Of a stretch of DNA of 64,000 nt, positions 32,301 to 41,901 are shown piece after piece (position 1 is the first letter of the stretch; the number at the start of each line of letters is the position of its first letter). Where the stretch lies: positions 321,455-385,454 of the forward strand of contig NW_005198965.1 in NCBI RefSeq assembly GCF_000372725.1. The letters are read 5' to 3'. Both the position numbers and the translations under genes were made by a program. The DNA is from Emiliania huxleyi CCMP1516 (lineage: Eukaryota; Haptophyta; Isochrysidales; Noelaerhabdaceae). The notes under the pieces were generated by a model, which made no database searches, was not told the DNA's origin, and was given only the letters and a program-made list of their open reading frames with translations.

Positions 32301-34635
32301 GCGCATCCCGTGGCAGTCGCGGCGCACCCTCGAGTACCAGCGGCGCAGCGTGGTCTACGAGAACCAGTTGTACAACGCCGCCAGCGCTGCGTGGGTGCCG
32401 ACGATCGCCGTGCCGCCGCCGTGGTCGGACCACCGCGGCGCTGCCAAGGAGAAGGCGGAGGCGGTGCTGCGCGGCGCCGAGTGGGAGTGGGCCGACGAGT
32501 GGACCGTCCAGCAGTCCAAGAGGACCGACGGCAACGGCTGGGAGTACGCGGCTCGCTTCGACCAGCCGCATTGGGCGCCAAACCCGCGCGTCAAGGCGGT
32601 GCGGCGGCGGCTGTGGTATCGCGTGCAGCAGCTCGTCAGCCGCGACGTGGCGAGGAGCAAGCTGCGCGAGGGAGGCATGGTGGCGGTGCTGGTCGGGCTG
32701 CGGCCCGCGCGCTCGGGCCGGCTGTCGAGCCGTCCGTCGGGTGGCGGGGGCGGCGGCGCTGTCCCCCCGGGGAAGGGGGCGCCCGGCTGCGCCAGCGTCC
32801 GGGTCAGCGAGCTCGGGGGAGTGGGGGCTGGAGAGAAGGCTGGAGAGAAGGCTGGAGAGAAGGCTGGAGAGAAGGCTGGAGAGGGGAGCGATGACGAGGA
32901 CGAGGAGCTCGTGCCCGACTGGCTGAGCGGGCGAATGGAGTGCCCGGGCGAGCTGGAGGCGCTGATCGAGGAGCGGCCCTTTGAGCGGTGGGAGGTGCTC
33001 GCCTCGGAGGGCGCGAGCGCGGTGTGCGGCTCGCTCAAGGGGCTGCTGCGGGTGGTGCGGCGCGAGGAGGACGCGCCGATCGCCGAGCTCCCCGTGCCGC
33101 TCGCCGAGCTGCTCACGCCCGCACTGCACGTCGTGCGGCTCTACGTGCTGCGCGCGGAGCACCTGATGCCCGCAGACGCCTCGGGCACCAGCGACCCGTA
33201 CCTGCGCATCACGCTCGGCGACACGACGATCTCGACGCGCGAGCGCAAGATCAGCCGCGTGACGGACGCCGAGTTTTACGAGCGCTTCGAGCTGCGCGCC
33301 ACGCTGCCGGGCGAGGCGGAGCTGCGGATCGAGGCGACACACCGCGAACCCTCGCCCCCCCCAGGCCTCTCGCATTCACAGCCGCCTGACCGCCGCGCGA
33401 TTGGTGATGGCCAGGTGATGGACCACGACCTGCTCGACAGCGACGACCTGATCGGCTACACCAAGGTCGACCTCGAGGACCGCGTCTTTAGCCGCGAGTG
33501 GCGCGAGCTGGGTGAGCGCACTCCCGAGTGCGTGTGGGGCCGTGGCGCCGTCCGTGACCGCCGCGTGGCCTTCCCAGGCGACCTCAAGCCGCTCGAGTGG
33601 CGGCCGCTCCACTCCCCCTACTCGAACAACCCGCAGGGCCGGCTGCAGCTCTGGGTGGACGTCTTCCCGCTCGACGTCGAGGCGCCGCCCCCGCCGCCGT
33701 GCGACATCGCCCCGCCGGGCGAGCAGCGGTGGGAGCTGCGCGTCATCGTGTGGCGCACGCGCGACGTGCTGCCGCACGACTACTTCACCGAGATGAACGA
33801 CCTCTACGCCGTCGTCGCCTACGGCACGGCGCCGGCGATGCACACGGACACGCACTGGCGCTGCCGCGACGGCTGCGGCTCCTTCAACTGGCGCTGCAAG
33901 TTCCCGCTGCGGCTCGGCCACCGCCGGCGGGTGGACGAGCGGCTGACGGTGCAGCTGTGGGACCGCGACGTGCTCAAGTACAACGACAACATCGGCGAGG
34001 TGGTGGTGCCGCTGCAGCGCTTCTTCGCAAAGGCCTTCCGCGCGCGCGTGCAGCAAGCAAAGGCGGCGGCCGCCGCCGACGCGGCGGCCGCCGTCGGGGA
34101 TGACGGCGCGTCCGCCGCCGGCCGCGGCCGCAAGGGCTCGTCGGCGCTGAGTGGCTGCCAGCTCGAGGGCGACCCGGGCCTGCGGCCGCCGTCGGAGACG
34201 AGCGTCCGCACCGCGCTGGCGCGGCTGCTGAGCGAGAGCGCCGCCCCGCTCGAGTGCGTCTCTGGCGAGGCGCAGAAGCTCTGGCTGCCGCTCCACGCAA
34301 AGAGCGGCGCTGCCGGCCGCCCGAAGAGCGCCGGTTGGGTCGAGGTCTCCGTCGAGCTCGTCCCCGCCGAGGTGGCGGAGGCCTTCCCGGCGGGGGCTGG
34401 CCGTGCCGAGCCGAACGATATGCCCAAGCTGCCGCCGCCGACCGGGCGCGTGCGCTGGTCGTTCAACCCACTGCGCAATATGTACTACATCCTCGGCCCG
34501 AAGCTCTGCGCCAAGTTTGGCTGCGCGGCCTGCCTCACCATCTCTTTGGTGGTATTTGTCGTGCTGCTCGTACAGATGGTGCCGGTTCTCGCGGCCAACC
34601 TCGTGACCGAGCTGCTGCTGGCGCCGTGCGGGTGA
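26342..34635 (+). CDS. Ferlin: DysF, PH and eight C2 domains
   Basis: Giant tail-anchored Ca2+/phospholipid-binding membrane-fusion protein, about 2624 aa in four exons: 26342-27565, 27652-28389, 28638-31415, 31501-34635 (introns 86, 248 and 85 nt, all phase 0, GT-AG). Order: three repeats around Y-D-F-W-N-x-x-L-x-Q-L-T (residues about 183-325); DysF (EVFENERW ... DNEGWFYAQLF ... RRRRWYRR, about 368-475); a PH domain (WFQRYYVLL ... CRFALRLPGDSELAFNT) split by a low-complexity insert; then C2-like domains starting near residues 772, 982, 1189, 1419, 1594, 1744, 2120 and 2324; the last has the ferlin motif GSFNWRCKFPL. A membrane anchor follows (CLTISLVVFVVLLVQMVPVL, about 2590). DysF, multiple C2 and a C-terminal anchor together define ferlins; PH and the N-terminal repeats are unusual. 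Confidence 0.88.
28129..28366 (+). repeat. 18-bp tandem repeat array inside the ferlin PH domain
   Basis: About a dozen units of CCCTCCTCCCTCCTCCCG type, encoding P-P-S-S-L-L over and over, interrupted once by TCCTCTGCCG at 28255-28265. The array keeps the reading frame and lies between the PH strand ending in RLRERADG and the next strand HRLTE. Confidence 0.9.
32826..32885 (+). repeat. 15-bp tandem repeat in the ferlin coding region
   Basis: Four units of GAGAAGGCTGGA with period 15, encoding repeated G-E-K-A, in a linker between C2 domains six and seven. Confidence 0.85.
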
Positions 34636-35013
34636 CCGGGCCGCCGCTTTCGATTACGTCGTTCTCACTACTCTAACACAGCGCGCGCTTCGTCTCTTGG
34701 TCTCTTTGCATCGCATATAAGGCGCACGCAGTGAGAAAGTCGTCAGCATGGCCCAATTTGCAGCATGGTCGTCAGTTCAGAGTCAGTACTAGCCCCGTAG
34801 GGCGCCGACAGGACAGGTGTGTTTTGTGTCACTTACGTGGTGGTGTGTACATACAAAATGCATGCACATGGATATACAGCAAATTACACTGACATACCCA
34901 AGCAGGAGAGGTCGCAGGTCGCAGCACGCGCAGGTGCCCAGGGGAGATACAGGTATCAGAGTCGAGCTCGACACAGACCCAAACGCAGAAACGTCCCGCA
35001 CGTGGCGTCTCCA
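34636..35013. other. Intergenic, nothing recognised
   Basis: 3' flank of the ferlin gene, with TG-rich sequence around 34815-34870. No repeat family copy or gene was recognised. Confidence 0.45.
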
Positions 35014-35840
35014 CTAGTCGATCTTGCCACTCTCCGCCCGCACACTCGCCCTATGCACCTCACCAGCCCCCAAGCTTAGCTTGGGCGCCAATCGCCGGAA
35101 GCCTTCACTCCAGACTCTCCAGAGCAGCGAGAAGTCGGGAGAGTGTCGCTGTCCGGGGCGGGGAAGAGCGGAGATGAAGCACTGCGTCAGCCTGTGGAAT
35201 GCATCGTGTTCTCGCCCGCTGGTGGCTCCAGCAGCAACCCCTTTTGCAACCGCAGCCTTGGCCTCCTCGAGTCCGCTGCGTGACTGTGCCACCGGCACCG
35301 GACCGGTGACTGCCCTCGTTCCTCCGATGGCAGGGCGAACTAGCATTGCGCGTCCTCCTCTCCCTCCATTGTGACTCTGCGTTGTCTGCAGCTTAACAGC
35401 AGTATATGTCATCAGAGAGACAGCGGCGGCGTAGGGTTGGCATTGACAGCACTCTTCACGATAGGCTGGCGGCCGCCCTTCTCAAAGAACTGCATCACCA
35501 GCATCTCGTCTGCAGATGGCATCCGAGACCAGTGCGTCCTCGCTGCCACCTGCTGAGGTGACGTTGCCTCGAGGCGTGAGAGTGCCGCCTCGAACTCAGA
35601 TTCCGCATCATTATGCTCAATCTCAATTTTCGGGTCCGGCGAGAACGAAAGGCGGTTTGATGAGCGCGCCCGCGCAAGGGCGCCCTCGCGCGCGGTTTGA
35701 GGAAGATCGGGCATGTGTGTCCGAGCACGTAGGGCCAGCCGACGCCGACAGCCTGAGGCAGGGGCGCTAATGGCGCAGGGAAGTACGGCGAAGGTATGCG
35801 ACTTCGCGATGCATGAAACGACCAGAATCCGATTCATCAC
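35014..35840 (-). CDS. Hypothetical protein, probably two exons
   Basis: Exon 1 region (35840 down to about 35412) starts MMNRILVVSCIAKSHTFAVL, a possible signal peptide followed by a basic stretch, then an acidic helix-rich part (IEIEHNDAESEFEAALSRLE ... ADEMLVMQFFEKGG). The adjoining frame (about 35400-35014) gives SGLEEAKAAVAKGVAAG and FSLLWRVWSEGFRRL, also helix-prone, and ends at a stop at 35014. A short intron near 35400 would join them but I cannot place the sites. No family recognised. Codon composition matches the neighbouring genes less clearly than the well-supported ones do. Confidence 0.4.
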
Positions 35841-36702
35841 GTCTTGTCGGCAAATTTACAAATTACCCGTTTCCCGGGAACCCCGACGAGGGATCCGCCC
35901 GCGGCCTCTTATATGTGTGCGCGTGTCGTTCGTGTGTGTGTGGAGAGTGTGTGAGGACCTTTTCCCCTTCTCCGTTTTCGCTGCCAGACAGACGACGAGT
36001 GGCTCTGGGTATTCGTCCTCCTCCTCCTCGCCTTGGTCGTGAACAAAAGAGAAAAGTAGTCCGCCATGCGAAGAATGATACTTGGATACGAGGAAGGATC
36101 GAGACTTCCTGAGCCGTGCACATGAGAGAGATTTTAGGAAACCAACAAGAACTCACGACTCTCACAGTGATTTGGGCAGCTTAGCCCTCAGCCGAAGCTG
36201 GGGCCGGTCCCGTAGCCGAGAGAGCCCGCGCCGATGAGTTCGACGCCGGTCGGGGGGGTGAGAATGGGCAGAGCCTCGGGCACCCACGCGTACAGTCTGT
36301 TGCGGGCAACGAATTTTACAACACAAGGCGGTCGCACAGCACGATTCACGCGACAGGCAAGGCGCGGGCGACGACTTCCTCAGAAGCCGTCGGTCAAGCG
36401 ACAACCTGCCTCCAGCTTCTCACTGAAAGAAAGAAAGAAAACAGAAATCCAAATGAGGGATGGGAGGAGGACACGAATTAAAATTAAATAAACGGACATC
36501 CCAAGCTAGGGCTGTGGGTCGAGGACAGACGCCCACCTTTGCAGGATTTTGCAAAAGCGAGGGGGGGGGGGGGGGGGCGCATCGCCGCGCGGAGAGGGCT
36601 GGGCACAGGGCACAGGGGATCTCTCTCGCATATAGGAGAGACAGAATAAGTTTTTTTCTTTTTCATGCCTTGGCCGACGGGCCGAGAAGCTTCTTTGTGG
36701 CG
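35841..36702. other. Intergenic with family A fragment and poly-G run
   Basis: 36425-36487 is a truncated copy of family A, starting in (GAAA)n. A run of about 17 G residues lies at 36561-36577. No gene is supported. Confidence 0.55.
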
Positions 36703-37254
36703 ATGCGGCTGGCAAGCCTGTTGCTGCTTACGCTGCCCCCGGCAGCGCAAGCATTCCGTGCTGCCCCGACTCCCGCCAGCGCGCTTGCCTCGGACTTCCG
36801 CGGACCGCTCCCTGCTTCGCAGCAGCGGGCGGCCTCGAACGAGGCAGCAGGACTGATCCCGCCGTCTGCTCAGCATCGGAGTATGCCAGGCGCGCAGATG
36901 AGCGCGCCGGGCGCGGATCACATGGGAGTTGGCGAACTGCTGCGCGAGTACGGCCTCGTTGCGATTCTCTTCCACTTTTCCGTCTGGATCACCTCGCTTG
37001 CCGCTGTCTACGCCGGCGTCTCGCTCGCTGGGCCGGAGGTGCTTTCGGGGCTGCCGGACTGGATCCCCGGCGAGGCGCAGTCGGGCGGCCAGCTTGCCGT
37101 CGCCCTCGGTGTCGTCGAGGTCGTCGGCCCCGCCCGACTCGCCCTCACCGTCGCCGCTACGCCGGCCATCTCAAGGCAGGCCCGCCGCATCCCACTCGCG
37201 CGCCTTGCGCTGCTCAAGGCGGAGCGCGTGGGTCGGAGGGTGCTCGAAAGGTGA
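36703..37254 (+). CDS. Plastid-targeted DUF1279 (FAM210-like) protein
   Basis: 183 aa from the ATG at 36703. The leader is a signal peptide (MRLASLLLLTLPPAAQA) ending at the A|F junction AQAFRAAP, the typical cleavage motif of secondary red plastids, followed by a Ser/Ala/Pro/Arg transit region. The mature part is a DUF1279 domain: LLREYGLVAILFHFSVWITS, a helix to VYAGVSL, then VVGPARLALTVAATPAISR, a pattern conserved in this family. The family consists of small membrane-associated proteins of mitochondria and plastids with unclear function (FAM210A acts in mitochondrial translation in animals). The characteristic P-x-R-L-x-x-T-x-x-x-T-P motif is intact. Confidence 0.8.
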   Translation: MRLASLLLLTLPPAAQAFRAAPTPASALASDFRGPLPASQQRAASNEAAGLIPPSAQHRSMPGAQMSAPGADHMGVGELLREYGLVAILFHFSVWITSLAAVYAGVSLAGPEVLSGLPDWIPGEAQSGGQLAVALGVVEVVGPARLALTVAATPAISRQARRIPLARLALLKAERVGRRVLER

Positions 37255-37969
37255 GTTGAGCGCGCATGAGCTCGATGTAATCGTGACACGATGGTGTGTG
37301 GTGGTACGGCAAACATAGTGCGAGCCAGGATGTCTTACGGCTAAAAATGGGGACGACGAAGAGCGGCGCGCGGAGACGAGCGCGCAGTGGCACCTATTGG
37401 TATTGCTCTGGCGGTCGTCGTGGCCGCTGCGCAGTGCGCTGCCGGCTCCCGGGTGCGGCTCCCGGCCGCGCGGCGCGGCGCGTCCTGGGCTCGTAGTCGT
37501 ACGCGCTGCCGCGCCGCGGGGCGCGCCGCGCGCGCGGACGCCGGCGCGCGCATGTGAATGACGGATCGTTGATCGATGATGCCATCTGATATCAATGCGA
37601 GACGAGATCCGACCTCTCGAGGATCCGACACGCACATGAGACATGTCTGACATTTTGAGAACGAGCCCTCGACGCTCGAGACCTCACAATTTCAATTAAT
37701 CTCTGTGTTGTGCGCTCGTGAGTCGTGTGTGAGCTCTGTGAGTGTGTGTGGACTGTCTCGCGGGGGTCTCGGAGCTACAGCCTCTACACACCACCTATAC
37801 GTTCTAAGCCCTAAAGCCGTACGTATCGGTCCCCTCCTACGTGACACCCTCCCACACACATACACTAGCTACACACGTGGGGCTGCACACCACACAACAA
37901 ACGCGTTGCGATCGTCGGATCGACAAAGCACGCTCTCGCCACGCGTTGCCCTTGCCGGAAGGCGCAACC
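37255..37969. other. Intergenic between convergent genes
   Basis: Contains GC-rich near-palindromic sequence at 37440-37550 and TG-rich DNA at 37700-37750. No gene, RNA or repeat family copy recognised. Confidence 0.5.
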
Positions 37970-38913
37970 TCAGACGTGCGCCTGCCACTCCCCCTCGAAT
38001 CGCACGCGCAGCATCGACCGCAGGAACTCGTCCTGCTTCTCGGGGTCGGCGACCTGTACAGCGCCGAGCAGCGTGCGCGCCTCGGCGAGCACCTCTCCCA
38101 CCACGCCGTCGCTCGTCTCGCCGCCCGGGCCGGCGTCGATCAGCCGCAGCAGCCGGCGCATGCGCTGCGGGAACAGCGCCGCGCCGAAGCGCGCCGCCAT
38201 GTGCTTCTCCAGGTTGCGCCTGACGAGCGTCAGGTCGTGCGCCGAGAAGACGTCCGGCACGCGCTCCTTCTTGGTCGAGAGGCTCCAAAACGAGAGCGAG
38301 ATCGAGAGCGCGTCGTCGTTGCGCAGCCAGTGGAACCAGCCGTAGGGGAGGAAGACGAGGTCGGCCGGCTGCAGCGTCGTGTACTGGCCCGAGGCGGTCG
38401 CGAAGGCGGGGAAGGCCTCGAGGTCGGGGCGCGCCACGTCGACCATCGACTGGCGGTCGCACGGGTGCGTGACGGGGAACGGGTACAGCTTCTCGTACTC
38501 GACGAAGGGGAAGAGGAGCAGCTGCTTGCGGCCGCGCACCTGGAAGAAGAGGCTGTGCCGCTCGGTGGTCTAGGTTTGTCTAGGAGGTGTCTAGGAGGTG
38601 TCTAGGAGGTCTAGGAGGTGTCGCCTGGAAGAAGAGGTTGTGCCGCTCGTCGTAGTGCGCGTCCGTCTCGGCGCCCTGCATGCCGATGAAAAGCTCGTTC
38701 GAGTCGGGCAGCCCCCATCGGTGCCGGTTCGAGTTTTGCAGCAAAAAGGGCCAGTTCCAGCTCCGAAACTCCTCCGCCAGCTCGGGGTGGCCGCTCATCG
38801 TCTCCTGCAGGTAGAGCCGCTCGGCCGAGTCGCCGGCCGCGAGCCTCTCCGCCTCGGCCAGGAACTCGCCAAACGAGAGCGACGCCTCCTCCGTCGGAGG
38901 CTCAAACCCAAAC

Positions 38914-38948
<35 letters not shown>

Positions 38949-40133
38949 CGGCGCGGTCCGCGCTCCCGGATCGTCGTTCGCCCAGTAGCGGAAGCGTCGG
39001 CCGCGCGCGCGCTTGACGAGCACCGCCTTGTCGCCGAGCAGCGCCTCCACCTTTGCGTTGTCCGACCAGCGCTCCACGTCGACGATGTCTGCGCCGGTGA
39101 GGACGACTGGCTGATCCGCCTCGACGTACCGCGCCAGCGTGTCGAGCGTGGCTTGGCCGCCGTCGCCAAAGGGCTCGTGCGCGATGGGCCGGTAGTGCGC
39201 CGGCCAGGCGGGCGGCGACAGCGACATGGGAGCCGGTGGGGGCGGATCTGGCCGCGGCAGCAGCAGCTCCGCCAGTGCGCGAGCGACCGCCTCCAGCTCG
39301 GGGCGGGACGGCTCCGGGTCGCCGCAGCACTCTGTGAGTCCCGCCCCGGCGACGACGGGGACGGCGCTTCCGACGGCGGCGACGGCGGCGACGAGCGTGG
39401 ATGTCGCGAGGCCGCCCTCCGCAGGGCAGCAGACGTGCGGGAAGGAGGACGGGTCGAGGACGTCCAGGTCCACGTGCACGTACGCTGCGCCGAAGCGGCC
39501 CTTGCGGAGGGCGGCGGAGAGCCTGTCCGGGAGGGAGCTGGCCGGCTCAGCGGAGAGGAGCGTCACGGCGTGCGAGTCCACGTAGTCCTGCTCTGGAGGG
39601 TCGAGCGAGCGCGCGCCGACATAGATGAGCTGGGACGGCTCCAGCCGCGACGGCAGCAGCTGCAACAGCTCTGGCGGGCCGTCGCCGAGCAGCGTGCGGA
39701 CCGGCATGCCGTGGAAGTGGCCGCTCGGAGAGGAAGCGGGAGTGTTGAGGTCCGCGTGCGCGTCGAACCACACGACAGCGAGGCCTGGCCACAACCGGCT
39801 GGCCCTCGCCACGGGCACCACCTCGACGCCGCAGTCGCCGCCGCACGTGAAGACGCGTGCGGACGGCGGCAGCTCGTCGAGCTGAGCGCGTGCCACCCGC
39901 GCCTGGCGCGTGATGGCCTCCAAGTGGCGGACACACTGCGACTGCCCTTTCGCATCGACGCCTGGATCGCAGCTGTTTTCCGCCTCAAAGATTGGCACGG
40001 CAGAGACGCTCGAGGGCTGGAGCACGCTCTCGACGATCGCAGCCGCGGCTCGACCGCCGGCGAGGTGTGCGTGCGCGTCGCTGCCTTGCCACTGCGGGAA
40101 GCGGAGCAGGTGGATGGGTGCCGGACACGCCAT
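37970..40133 (-). CDS. Arginase-like / JmjC (cupin-8) fusion protein
   Basis: About 692 aa in two exons (40133-38625 and 38539-37970). N-terminal ureohydrolase fold (about residues 30-320): TCGGDCGVEVVPV, VVWFDAHADLNTP, SGHFHGMPVRTLLG and VHVDLDVLDPSSFP, giving the D-x-H-x-D and D-x-D manganese ligands and the active-site His of GHFHG; the GGDH His ligand of classical arginases is Cys here. C-terminal JmjC/FIH-like dioxygenase (about 340-640): QPVVLTGADI, WPFLLQNSNRHRWG, AHYDERHNLFFQ (Fe ligands H-x-D), then RGRKQLLLFPF, ADLVFLPYGWFHWLRN (distal His) and LSISLSFWS. The parts are joined by a Pro-rich linker and interrupted by a poly-Gly run. Both are single-domain enzymes in familiar organisms; a joint role, perhaps on arginine residues, is speculation. 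Confidence 0.82.
38540..38624 (-). other. Probable GC-AG intron ending in a copy of the upstream exon
   Basis: 85 nt, phase 0. Donor CAG|GCGACACC, acceptor TTCTTCCAG|GTGCGC. The last 25 bases of the intron (38540-38564) match the last 25 bases of the upstream exon (38625-38649) with one mismatch. The rest is an imperfect tandem array of CCTCCTAGACA-type units. Splicing joins HNLFFQ directly to VRGRKQLLLF, as in other JmjC proteins. Confidence 0.7.
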
Positions 40134-40249
40134 TACTCTTCCTCCCGCTCCTGGGCGGGGTCCTGCACCCGCGAATTCTCCTTTTTTCCGACGTGAATTG
40201 GCGCACACTAGCACGACTGACTACTTCACTACTCACTCGCAACTCCTCT

Positions 40250-40380
40250 TAAAGAAAAAAAGAAACAAAGAAAGAAAACAAACAACCAAGGGAGGGATGG
40301 GAGGACGGCACGCCGCCACCACACAGGGATTTTAAGGAGAGGGGTGTGATGCGCTAGCCGCCGCCCACCCTAGGGAAAGA
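40250..40380. repeat. Repeat family A copy, inverse orientation
   Basis: From (GAAA)n through GGAGGGATGGGAGGACGGCA and the CACACAGGGATTTTAAGGAG block to CCCACCCTAGGG. About 130 bp, with high similarity to the copies at 47650 and 49320. Confidence 0.85.
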
Positions 40381-40424
40381 AAAGCGGCGAGCATAAAACG
40401 CGCGGCATTATTTTGTGTGTAAAA

Positions 40425-41317
40425 ATGTCGCTGCTAGCGCTCTGCGGCCTCCTCCTCGCCTCGACGGCGTCGGATTCACCGCGGCGCCGCACCGTCCTCG
40501 TCACCGGCGGCGCCCGCGGAATCGGCGCCGCGTGCTGCCAACGGTTCGCGGCCAATGGCGACCGCGTCCTGGTACACTTTCGAAGTGATCAGCGTCAGGC
40601 AGAGGCGGTTCGCGAGTCGCTTCCTGGGACCGGCCACGCGATCATCCAGTCTGCACTCGACGAGGCGGGTGCGCCGGGGAAGCTCGTGGCGGACGCGATG
40701 GCGGCCGTTAGCGATTACGGCGAGGCGTTGGACTGCATGATAATCAACCACGGTGTCTATGAGGAACATCCAGTCGAGACAACATCTGCGGCGGACTGGT
40801 CTTCGTCGTTTGAGCGCGTGCTTCGCACCAACCTTGCAGCGCCCGCCGAGCTTGCCTTTGCCTTCGGAAGCGCCGCTCGCGAGAACGGGCGCGGCGGCGC
40901 TGTCGTCTTTGTCTCGTCTCGCGGCGCCTACCGCGGCGAACCCATCGCAGCCGCTTATGGCGCGAGCAAGGCGGGCCTCAACTCGCTGACCGGCTCCCTC
41001 GCTCAGGCCTTCGGGCCGCACGGCATCCGCGTCTCCGCCGTCGCACCGGGCTTCATAGCGACCGAGATGGCAGCCGAGGTGCATGATCCGCACCTCTCTC
41101 CAGAGATCTGCCACAAACCGCTCTCTCCCTCATGTGCCACCCTCCTCGCAAGGTGCTCGCCTCTCCGCGCGGGGACGATATCCGCAGCCAGAGCCCGTGG
41201 GGACGCGTGGGGTCACCGGAAGAGGTGGCCGCCGCTGTGTTCCACCTCGCAAGTCCGGAGGGCGCCTGGTCGACGGGCGCAGTGCTCGACTGCAACGGTG
41301 CGTCGTACCTTCATTGA
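40425..41317 (+). CDS. Short-chain dehydrogenase/reductase (FabG-like)
   Basis: NAD(P)-dependent oxidoreductase, 272 aa in two exons: 40425-41078 and 41153-41317. A signal-like leader (MSLLALCGLLLASTAS) suggests entry to the ER or plastid. Rossmann motif TGGARGIGAAC, NHG in place of NAG, catalytic Ser in VSSRGAYRG and the YGASKAG catalytic Tyr/Lys pair are visible, followed by VSAVAPGFIATEM. Exon 2 supplies the usual SDR end (PWGRVGSPEEVAAAVFHLAS, GAVLDCNGA). The 74-nt intron is phase 0, GT-AG (GAG|GTGC...CAAG|GTG). If the leader targets the plastid it could be a fatty-acid ketoacyl reductase, but the catalytic Ser/Tyr spacing alone does not fix the substrate. Confidence 0.82.
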
Positions 41318-41901
41318 CACCCCGAGCTCCCCCGTCCCGTCGACCTTTTGTTTGTACCAACATATTCGATCGAGATTCATGATTCTTCGAAAGAACATAT
41401 TGACAACACGCACGCTCGAGCCCCTCGAGCGCGGACTGCCCCGACTCGTGAGTCGTGTGTGTCACTCAGAGTGTTCGATGTTCGTCGAGGCTCGAGCGTC
41501 GAGGCGCAGCCGCAGGCGGGGTTCGTCGTTCGTCGCGTCTCGCTAGGACGAGCGCTCTTGCGTCCGTTCCCCGAGCGGCCTGTTCTCTGTATTATAACAG
41601 CCTCACACAAGTGTGTCAAAGACTAAAGACGTAAGAGACCAGAGAGAACACAGAAACGCATCAGAACAGATGTGCGATAGCGGACGCCAAGCCGAGCGGG
41701 ACTTATTATACTCTGCCTCGGCGGGGCTGTGCTTGTGGGCCTGTGCGCTGTGGCCTGTGCGCGGCCGGCGTGTGCACCGGGTCACTCGTGGCGTGTGAGT
41801 CTAATGATTCGGCGCCCCCCCGCAAGCGCTCTGTCGGCTCGCGCGAGAGGTCGCCGGCTAGTCGCTGCCGCGGCGGACGCTGCCCCGTCTCCTCAGGCTC
41901 T
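41318..41901. other. Intergenic between convergent genes
   Basis: No gene, repeat copy or RNA recognised in about 580 bases. Confidence 0.5.

Noticed and set aside
36561-36577. Poly-G run as a G-quadruplex regulatory element
   Set aside because: A single homopolymer in repeat-flanked intergenic DNA; it may be a simple slippage product or assembly artefact.
37440-37560. GC-rich palindromic stretch as a structured RNA or origin
   Set aside because: Only generic GC complementarity; no conserved RNA motif recognised.
38598-40196. 532-codon plus-strand frame over the arginase-JmjC gene
   Set aside because: Antisense shadow; the minus strand carries the catalytic motifs of two enzymes.
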